Below are positions 1 through 5,107 of a stretch of DNA of 8,512 nt, piece after piece. The position numbers and the translations under genes are program-made. Below the pieces are notes generated by a model. It saw only the letters and a list, made by a program, of their open reading frames with translations, was not told the origin of the DNA and ran no database searches. Every line of letters starts with the position of its first letter. Positions within the stretch are counted from its first letter, which is position 1. Source of the stretch: JAWXBM01 sp034440115 (GTDB lineage Bacteria; Pseudomonadota; Gammaproteobacteria; Xanthomonadales; SZUA-36); the NCBI GenBank assembly GCA_034440115.1, contig JAWXBM010000132.1, positions 1-8,512 of the forward strand. Reading direction: 5' to 3'.

Positions 1-1
1 A

Positions 2-469
2 GACATCAAGTTCGCCATGTTCACTACCCACCACGGCAACGGCCACTTGCATTCGCGGCCGATGACGACACAGAACAAGACGATGCTGGATGACAAGCTG
101 TGGTTCTTCATGTCAGTCAAGGGCGGTGCAGCGCAGGAGATTGCACAGCAGCCGCAGGTGAACATCAGCTATGCCGACGTTGGCAAGGACGTTTACGTTT
201 CGGTGTCCGGTTCAGCTGAGGAGGTTGACGACAAAACCCAGCGGCAGGCGCTGTGGACGAAGTTCGCCCAGGCCTGGTTTCCTGGCGGCGTGGACGATCC
301 CGACCTGGCCTTGGTGCGCGTGACGGTGAGCCACGCACACTACTGGAACGTAAGTGAAAACAAATTGACCCAGTTGTTGGTAATGGCCAAGGCCGTGTTC
401 ACCGGCGAGAAGCCTGACCTGGGCGAGTCGGGTGAGGTGTCGCTGGGCAGCGGTGCAAAAACGGGATGA
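2..469 (+). CDS. General stress protein, pyridoxamine 5'-phosphate oxidase-like (5' end outside window)
   Basis: Resembles the 'general stress protein 26' group of the FMN-binding split-barrel (PPOX-like) family; these small cytoplasmic proteins bind flavin or related cofactors and their physiological reaction is generally unknown. The reading frame is open to the left edge. Codons before the first ATG (base 17) read D-I-K-F-A, which matches the family's usual '(D)I+FAMLTT' opening, so the true start lies upstream and that ATG is internal. Visible family features are the RPM motif after the first strand, the LWFF segment, the 'P-x-V-N-I-S-Y' strand and the 'Y-V-S-V-S-G-S-A' strand, ending with the 'VSHAHYWN' strand. 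About 155 residues are present. The stop (467-469) lies 6 bp before the next start, so the gene is the first visible member of a plus-strand operon with the aldehyde dehydrogenase and tspO. Family assignment is firm; exact function is unknown. Confidence 0.85.
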   Translation, partial: DIKFAMFTTHHGNGHLHSRPMTTQNKTMLDDKLWFFMSVKGGAAQEIAQQPQVNISYADVGKDVYVSVSGSAEEVDDKTQRQALWTKFAQAWFPGGVDDPDLALVRVTVSHAHYWNVSENKLTQLLVMAKAVFTGEKPDLGESGEVSLGSGAKTG

Positions 470-475
470 CATCCC

Positions 476-1858
476 ATGAGCTACCAAAGCATCAACCCCA
501 GCACCGGCAAGCTGCTCAAGAGCTATGAGCAGCTGAACGAGGCACAACTCGAAACGTCGCTGGCCGCCGCCGACCACTGCTTCCAGATCTGGCGGCGCAA
601 GAGCTATGCCGAGCGCGCGGTCATCGTCAACAAGGCGGCCGCACTCATGCACGCCCAAGTCGATGACTTCGCCACGCTCGCGACGCAGGACATGGGCAAG
701 CGCATTGATGAGGCGCGTGGCGAGGTGAAGTACAGCGCCGCCATCCTGGCCTACTACGCGAAGCACACCGAGTCCTTCCTCGCACCGTCAAAGCTGCAAC
801 CCAAGGTCGGCGAGGCACACATGGAAAGTTCACCCATCGGCGTGCTGTTCTGCGTCGAACCCTGGAACTTCCCGTACTACCAGCTGGCCCGCGTGGCTGG
901 CCCGCAGTTGATGGCCGGCAACGTACTCATGGTCAAGCATGCCGGTTGTCAGCCGCAATGCGCCATCGCCTTCGAGAAGTTGCTGCTTGATGCCGGTGCA
1001 CCCGTTGGCGCCTACACAAACTTACTCATCTCCTACGATCAGTCCGACCGCGTAATCGACGATCCGCGCATCAAGGGCGTGGCGCTGACCGGTAGCCTGG
1101 CGGCCGCGCGTAAAGTGGCGGCCCGGGCCGGCCAGAACCTGAAGAAGTCCACCATGGAACTCGGCGGCACTGACGCCTTCATCGTGCTCGACGATGCCGA
1201 CCTGGACAAGACCATCCCCTGGGCGGTCTGGGGCCGCATGTATAACGCAGGCCAGACCTGCTGCGCGGCCAGGCGATTCATCGTGCTGGAGGCCGTAGCC
1301 GACCCATTCCTGGCCAAGTTCAGGGCCGCGCTGGAAGCCTTGAAGCCGGGCGACCCGATGGATGAGAAAACAACGCTCGGCCCGCTGTCCACCGAAGCCG
1401 CGCTGGTGCAACTGTTGGCGCAGGTGGATGCCGCCGTGAAGGGCGGTGCCAAGCTGGTGATGGGCGGCAAGCGCATTGACCGGCCCGGCTGGTTCATGCA
1501 GACGACGATCCTCACCGACATCAAGCCCGGCAACCCAGCCTTTCGCGATGAGTTTTTTGGTCCCGTGGTTTCGTTCTTCCGCGTCAAGGACGAGGCGGCC
1601 GCCATTGCCCTGGCCAACGATTCCGACTACGGCCTGGGCGGCTCGGTGTGGACAAAAGACGAGGCCCGAGGCAAGCGAATCGCGAGCCAGGTCGACACCG
1701 GGATGATGTTCGTCAACAACATCGATTGGTCCGATGCCGAACTGCCTTTCGGCGGCATCAAGAACTCCGGTTATGGACGCGAGCTGGGCAATATGGGCAT
1801 CCAGGAGTTCGTCAACAAGAAGCTGGTTCGCACCGGGCACATCGCGGCCCCAGTCTGA
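476..1858 (+). CDS. Succinate-semialdehyde dehydrogenase, Sad/YneI-like aldehyde dehydrogenase
   Basis: Predicted cytoplasmic aldehyde dehydrogenase of 460 residues that oxidises an aldehyde, probably succinate semialdehyde, to the acid with NAD(P)+. Length and overall sequence resemble E. coli Sad/YneI (462 aa) more than the longer GabD. The opening 'SINPSTGK', the PWNFP cofactor-binding motif (129-133), the TGS nucleotide-loop motif (205-207), the general-base motif MELGG with Glu228, the nucleophile motif NAGQTC with Cys262, the FFGPV motif and the C-terminal PFGGIKNSGYGRELG are all in order, so the enzyme should be active. The start ATG directly follows a 5-bp inverted repeat, GGGAT-GAC-ATCCC (463-475), and the only Shine-Dalgarno-like bases are the GGGA within it. 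With a 6-bp gap to the upstream stop, translation is probably coupled to the preceding gene. Substrate is inferred from subfamily similarity and could be another short aldehyde. Confidence 0.93.
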   Translation: MSYQSINPSTGKLLKSYEQLNEAQLETSLAAADHCFQIWRRKSYAERAVIVNKAAALMHAQVDDFATLATQDMGKRIDEARGEVKYSAAILAYYAKHTESFLAPSKLQPKVGEAHMESSPIGVLFCVEPWNFPYYQLARVAGPQLMAGNVLMVKHAGCQPQCAIAFEKLLLDAGAPVGAYTNLLISYDQSDRVIDDPRIKGVALTGSLAAARKVAARAGQNLKKSTMELGGTDAFIVLDDADLDKTIPWAVWGRMYNAGQTCCAARRFIVLEAVADPFLAKFRAALEALKPGDPMDEKTTLGPLSTEAALVQLLAQVDAAVKGGAKLVMGGKRIDRPGWFMQTTILTDIKPGNPAFRDEFFGPVVSFFRVKDEAAAIALANDSDYGLGGSVWTKDEARGKRIASQVDTGMMFVNNIDWSDAELPFGGIKNSGYGRELGNMGIQEFVNKKLVRTGHIAAPV

Positions 1859-1874
1859 GCTTGAGGGAGATCCG

Positions 1875-2375
1875 ATGACCGCCCCCCCGTCAAAGCAGAA
1901 GCAAATCATTGGGCTGGTTGGTTGGCTCGCGATTAGTTTTATTGCATCTGGCATCGGAGCAATGGCCTCAGTGCGCGCCGATTCTTTCTATGGGCAACTG
2001 GTTCAACCAACTTGGGCGCCGCCGCCCTCGGTCTTTGGACCCGTCTGGACCATCCTGTACGCATTGATGGGCATTGCCGCATGGTTGGTATGGCGCTCAG
2101 GCGGATTTCTCGCTAGTCGTTCAGCACTTACCTTGTTTCTGGTACAGCTCGCGGTGAACGCCCTGTGGAGCTGGCTCTTCTTTGCTTGGCACCACGGCGC
2201 TTTGGCATTTGCCGATATCGGGTTGCTTTGGTTGCTTATCGTTGCAACTCTTGTGTCTTTCTGGCGGATACGCCCTCTGGCGGGCGCGCTGCTAATTCCG
2301 TATTTGCTGTGGGTCAGCTTCGCTGCTGCGCTCAACTTTTCTGTATGGCAACTCAATCCGCAAGTTCTGGGGTAA
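1875..2375 (+). CDS. tspO: TspO/MBR family tryptophan-rich membrane protein
   Basis: Integral inner-membrane protein of 166 residues, the usual size for bacterial TspO (homologue of the mitochondrial translocator protein). Family members bind porphyrins and have been linked to tetrapyrrole handling and stress responses. Five hydrophobic segments are visible at roughly 10-30, 52-74, 82-103, 106-129 and 133-155. Diagnostic motifs are PTWAPP (45-50) followed by VFGPVWTILY (53-62), QLAVNALWSWLFF (91-103), and a last helix containing 'WVSFAAALN' ending in WQLN. The frame stays open upstream to 1734, but ATG 1875 is chosen because it follows a purine-rich GAGGGAG site at 1863-1869, lies 16 bp after the dehydrogenase stop and gives the expected family length. 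It is the third gene of the plus-strand unit. No terminator is obvious after its TAA stop, and the next DNA is pseudogene material. Confidence 0.92.
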   Translation: MTAPPSKQKQIIGLVGWLAISFIASGIGAMASVRADSFYGQLVQPTWAPPPSVFGPVWTILYALMGIAAWLVWRSGGFLASRSALTLFLVQLAVNALWSWLFFAWHHGALAFADIGLLWLLIVATLVSFWRIRPLAGALLIPYLLWVSFAAALNFSVWQLNPQVLG

Positions 2376-2394
2376 GGCGTCGCGTAAAGTCAAC

Positions 2395-2655
2395 TTGATG
2401 GACTGGAACATTACCATACGCGGTCTCTTGGTCAGGAAGCCTGACAACAAGTCGTTCGCCGAGCCGGCCAGCCTGCCCATTGCTGGCGGGACCGCGTGGC
2501 TCGTGCTGGTCAAGAGTGCCGGCCTGAAGGCTGGGCAGAATCTGGTTATCAACGGCGCCACCGGTGTCGTCGGGCACGCGGCGATTGCAATCGCCTGTGA
2601 GATCGGAGCACAGGTGACCGGTTACGTTGGGCCGCAATCCATCGCTCAGGCGTAA
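2395..2655 (+). pseudogene. Fragment of an MDR-family (quinone reductase-like) oxidoreductase
   Basis: Remnant of a medium-chain dehydrogenase/reductase without zinc ligands, related to NADPH:quinone oxidoreductases. The readable part matches only the centre of the family: 'VRKPDNKSF', then 'ASLPIAGGTAW' and 'GLKAGQNLVINGATGVVG', the nucleotide-binding glycine motif, then one following beta-alpha unit. The N-terminal GroES-like domain (about 110 residues) and the C-terminal half (about 150 residues) are missing, and the first dozen codons show no family resemblance. The terminating TAA at 2653-2655 falls where relatives read 'IAQAQSLG': the codons around it are CAG GCG TAA TCG CTT, so a CAA-to-TAA change would explain it. 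Family similarity then fades before the dps 3' end at 2692. It is not a piece of the second MDR gene at 4098, because both carry their own copy of the glycine motif. No function is expected. Confidence 0.8.
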
Positions 2656-2691
2656 TCGCTTCAACGGTGCCGTTGCTCAATTGGCAAATGC

Positions 2692-3261
2692 TCAGTGGCC
2701 CGACGAGTCGCTGCTCCGTGTCGATTCGAACTGGAACCAGGTGCGCCGCTCGGTTTCATCAATCCACACCTCGATCAGACTGGCGCTGGCAATATCACGA
2801 TGTTCGTTGCACACGTCGTGGGCCTCGCGCAGATTTGCCGCAAGCGTCTTATTGTCGTCACCTAATTCGGCCAGCATATCTGAGGGCTCGACATATTCCG
2901 CATCGTTGTCAAGTACGCGCTGCGTGCGCGCAGTGTGGCCAATTGAGCGCAGGGTGGGGCCACCCACTTTGCGAATGCGCTCCGCAATCAGGTCGGTCAT
3001 AACAAATAGCTGACCGGACTGGTCGTCCAGCATCAAGTGGTAATCGCGAAAATGCGGGCCGCTCATATGCCAGTGAAAGTTTTTTGTTTACAGATACAGA
3101 GCGAATACATCAGCCAAAACGGCATTCATGGCCCCGGCAATGTCTTTGGTCGCTGCTGTCGTCAGGTCGGTAGGCGTAGCCAGCGGTGCAGCACGCCGCT
3201 GCCTGAGGTCTTTTTTCTTTTTGTCATCCAATGTCTCTTTGGGTTTCACTGGCAACTTCAC
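2692..3261 (-). pseudogene. dps: Dps ferritin-like DNA protection protein, interrupted by an in-frame stop
   Basis: Dps proteins form 12-subunit cages that oxidise Fe2+ with peroxide, store the iron and shield DNA in starvation. Read through, this frame gives 189 residues. The likely start is GTG at 3261-3259, preceded by GGAG with a 7-nt spacer, followed by a Lys/Arg-rich tail and the first helix ('AGAMNAVLADVFALYL'). A TAA at 3090-3088 then interrupts the frame, and the same frame continues perfectly with 'TKNFHWHMSGPHFRDYH'. Relatives have Lys here, so a single AAA-to-TAA change is the simplest explanation. All five ferroxidase positions (H, H, D, D, E, by alignment to E. coli His51, His63, Asp67, Asp78, Glu82) lie beyond the stop and are intact. 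As sequenced the product is a 57-residue peptide. Reinitiation at ATG 3066 would lack helix A and the first ferroxidase His. The gene sits 41 bp after the FMN reductase stop, probably co-transcribed. Stop-codon readthrough or a sequencing error are alternatives. Confidence 0.88.
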
Positions 3262-3302
3262 CTGTATTCTCCAAAGAATTCAACAGCGGGATTTGCAGCG
3301 CA

Positions 3303-3860
3303 TCATTTCTGCAACTGCCTGGTCAAAAGCACCAGGTTTTCCAATAGTTTCCGGATCAGCACCTGACTGGTTTCATCAGTCAGCTTTCCTTTCGCGTCGA
3401 AGGCTTTACTGGCGTTGCTAATCATCACTTCTGGCTGATTTATTGGGTGCATGTCAAGGAAGACGAAGCATTGCCGCAGCTGGTACTGCGCTCTTACGCT
3501 GCCAAATAACCCAACCGACGCACCCATAATGGCGACCGGCTTTCCAGACCATGCGCTCTTTCCATAAGGCCGTGATGCGCAATCGATGGCGTTTTTCAGC
3601 ATGCCCGGAATGGAGTAGTTGTATTCCGGTGTCGCAATCACGATCGCGTCTGCTGCGCGTATAGCCTGTTTGAATGCGTCGACACCCGCATGCGGCTCTT
3701 CCTCCTTGTCTTGATTAAACAAAGGTGAGCCTTCGAGATCGAATATGTCGAGGCTTGCATCTACAGGCAGCAAACTCTGCGCCGCAATGAGCATTGCGTG
3801 GTTGTCGGAGGCGCGGCGCAAACTGCCTGCGATACCAAGAATTTTTACGGTGTTAGCCAT
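3303..3860 (-). CDS. NADPH-dependent FMN reductase family oxidoreductase
   Basis: Predicted cytoplasmic flavoprotein of 185 residues with a flavodoxin-like fold. Family members use NAD(P)H to reduce FMN, quinones, azo compounds or chromate (ChrR- and NfoR-like groups). Visible features are the first beta strand and phosphate-binding loop 'GIAGSLRRASDN' (9-20), the signature 'PEYNYSIPGMLKNAID' (78-93), which contacts the flavin ring, and the later 'GASVGLFGSVRAQYQLR' segment (113-129). Length and ends are normal for the family, so it appears intact although its neighbours on both sides are broken. ATG 3860 is supported by an AGAGGA site ending 6 nt upstream. It is the first gene of a minus-strand pair with dps, which fits an oxidative-stress theme. 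The true electron acceptor cannot be told from sequence. Confidence 0.9.
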   Translation of the reverse strand: MANTVKILGIAGSLRRASDNHAMLIAAQSLLPVDASLDIFDLEGSPLFNQDKEEEPHAGVDAFKQAIRAADAIVIATPEYNYSIPGMLKNAIDCASRPYGKSAWSGKPVAIMGASVGLFGSVRAQYQLRQCFVFLDMHPINQPEVMISNASKAFDAKGKLTDETSQVLIRKLLENLVLLTRQLQK

Positions 3861-4097
3861 GGCGTTCCTCTATTTCACTGGATTATCGCGTTTTTCTCGA
3901 ATCCGTTGACACGACCGTAAAACTGGCCGCTCAGGCAATCGTCAGGCTCGCCATGAAGAGGTTTGATTGTGCGCTCGCCTACATTGGATAGGTAAATTCG
4001 ACTGCCAATGTTGTGGCGCATCCGTGGGGCAGCGAACAGACGCCTTCCTACAGCGGAGCGAAGCTATCCATGGACCCTTGGAAGTGAAATAGAAGTC
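3861..4097. other. Intergenic region between divergent FMN reductase and MDR pseudogene
   Basis: This 237-bp spacer separates two divergently read genes and should carry both promoters. On the minus strand GATAAT (complement of 3882-3887) is a fair -10 hexamer for the FMN reductase-dps pair, but no good -35 lies 17 bp upstream of it. On the plus strand TTGACA at 3906-3911 matches a -35 box perfectly but has no acceptable -10 at normal spacing. No gene, RNA or clear operator was recognised, and short open frames here show no family resemblance. Confidence 0.4.
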
Positions 4098-4830
4098 ATG
4101 AAAGCTGTCCGCATCCATGAATATGGCGACTCCTCAGTGCTGCTTTTTGAAGATGCGCCCATCCCAAAATGCTCGGACGATGATGTGCTAATTCGAGTCA
4201 TCGGCAGTTCTGTCAACCCCGTGGACTGGAAAATCCGAGAAGGTCATTTGAGTGAAATGATTGCGTACTCGTTTCCGTTTGTCCCCGGCAGGGACCTGTC
4301 CGGCGTGTAGTGGTCAAGTAAAGCCTGGACAGCGCGTGTTGATACATGCGGCAGCTGGTGGCGTAGGTTCATTGGCAGTACAGATCGCCAAAGCACGTGG
4401 CGCCCAGGTCATCGGCACGGCGTCAGCCGCGCACGAAGTTCTGGTCAAGTCGCTTGGTGTGGACGAGTTTATCGATTACAAAGCGCAGCGGCTACGCGAT
4501 GTCTTGCACAACATTGATCTGGTGTTCGACACGATGGGTGGTGACACCCGGGAAGAATCGTGGCACGTGATGGCGCCAGACGGTCTGCTGGTATCGATTG
4601 CCAGCGATCCGTCTAAAAGTGCTGCGCAATGGCCGCGACTGCGCAGTGCATTCCTGTTCATCCAGCCGAATGCGCCAGTATTGGAGCAGCTTGCGCATAT
4701 GGTCGAGCAAGGGCAACTGCGTCCGGTGATTGGTGCCGAGTTCGCTCTACAAGACATCCAGAAAGCGCATGCACTGAGTGAAACTGGTCATGCCACCGGC
4801 AAGATTGCGCTTTATGTGGGGCAGCCCTAG
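4098..4830 (+). pseudogene. MDR-family NADP-dependent oxidoreductase with internal deletion
   Basis: Broken member of the medium-chain dehydrogenase/reductase superfamily, quinone reductase-like and lacking zinc ligands. The 5' part (from ATG 4098) encodes about 70 residues of the GroES-like domain, from 'MKAVRIHEYG' through 'SSVNPVDWKIREG' to 'PFVPGRDLSGV', and then meets TAG at 4308-4310. Homology resumes at once in the +1 frame with 'GQVKPGQRVLIHAAAGGVG', the Rossmann glycine motif, and runs to a normal C-terminus ('GHATGKIALYV') at 4830. In intact relatives about 70-75 residues lie between these two blocks, so an internal deletion of roughly 210-225 bp with frame loss is the best explanation. 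A frameshift alone would not remove that segment. The 3' half has no legitimate start of its own. No strong ribosome site precedes ATG 4098. The protein is not expected to work. Confidence 0.85.
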
Positions 4831-4862
4831 CTGTCCAAGCGCATATTGCGCTGCCCCATTTT
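4817..4862 (+). terminator. Probable intrinsic terminator of the MDR pseudogene
   Basis: A perfect 9-bp inverted repeat, TGGGGCAGC at 4817-4825 and GCTGCCCCA at 4850-4858, is followed directly by TTTT. The left arm covers the last codons of the MDR gene and the 24-nt loop includes its TAG stop. The loop and right arm also contain a competing hairpin, AGCGCA-TAT-TGCGCT (4838-4852), which shares bases with the right arm. Placement right after a stop and the GC-rich stem support termination on the plus strand, but the T-run is short. Confidence 0.5.
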
Positions 4863-4924
4863 CAGTTGCGAATCTCAAGGACAGGAAAACCAACACCCCT
4901 TCGCCGCTGAGGATACGCCGCCGC

Positions 4925-4941
4925 GACCTGCGAAGCAGGTC
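4925..4941. repeat. Perfect 7-bp stem hairpin with GAA loop
   Basis: GACCTGC at 4925-4931 and GCAGGTC at 4935-4941 are perfect inverted copies separated by GAA. Neither side is followed by a T-run, so this is not a standard terminator. Its role is unknown. Confidence 0.6.
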
Positions 4942-5042
4942 AGTGCCGTGGTCGACTCATAGGGCAGACGCGCCCCGCCCGCCGCGGCGATCGCCGATTC
5001 CATACGCGGTAGTCTGGCTAAAAACCTGATACGAGTAGCCGT

Positions 5043-5064
5043 TCAGTACTTTCTCAGTACTTTC
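5043..5064. repeat. Two perfect tandem copies of an 11-bp sequence
   Basis: TCAGTACTTTC occurs at 5043-5053 and again at 5054-5064 with no gap, followed by a partial third copy starting AGTTTTC. Each full copy contains the palindrome AGTACT. It could be slippage, a regulatory repeat or a recombination scar; nothing in the sequence decides between these. Confidence 0.7.
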
Positions 5065-5107
5065 AGTTTTCTGGCAATAGAGCGTTTAAACTACTTATAC
5101 GCTAACT

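Larger units (their letters stand above)
4863..5107. other. Non-coding junction between accessory and core blocks
   Basis: No gene with family resemblance is seen in any frame between the MDR terminator and the 3' end of ggt. The stretch holds a stable hairpin (4925-4941), a 12-bp palindrome CGGCGATCGCCG (4985-4996) and an 11-bp tandem duplication (5043-5064). AGCGT (5081-5085) and ACGCT (5099-5103) form a weak inverted repeat close to the ggt stop, but no T-run follows on the minus strand, so no convincing ggt terminator is visible. Composition shifts from GC-rich (4910-5000) to AT-rich (5040-5100). Confidence 0.5.

Noticed and set aside
1022..1954. Long minus-strand open frame (310 codons) opposite the aldehyde dehydrogenase
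   Set aside because: It is the complement of a clear dehydrogenase gene with intact catalytic motifs; the translated product has no recognisable family pattern.
3906..3911. Perfect TTGACA -35 box on the plus strand for the MDR pseudogene
   Set aside because: The hexamers 16-18 bp downstream do not resemble a -10 box, and the start codon is almost 190 bp away.
3088..4310. Reassigned stop codons as an explanation for the interrupted genes
   Set aside because: TAA, TAG and TGA all end intact genes elsewhere in the window (for example TAA for tspO), and the MDR gene also lacks a segment, which recoding cannot explain.
4778..5029. Short plus-strand open frame over the MDR 3' end and junction
   Set aside because: It overlaps the true MDR C-terminus out of frame, is rich in Arg and Pro as expected of random GC-rich DNA, and has no ribosome site.
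5081..5103. Intrinsic terminator for ggt
   Set aside because: The stem is only five base pairs with mismatches inside and no T-run follows on the minus strand.
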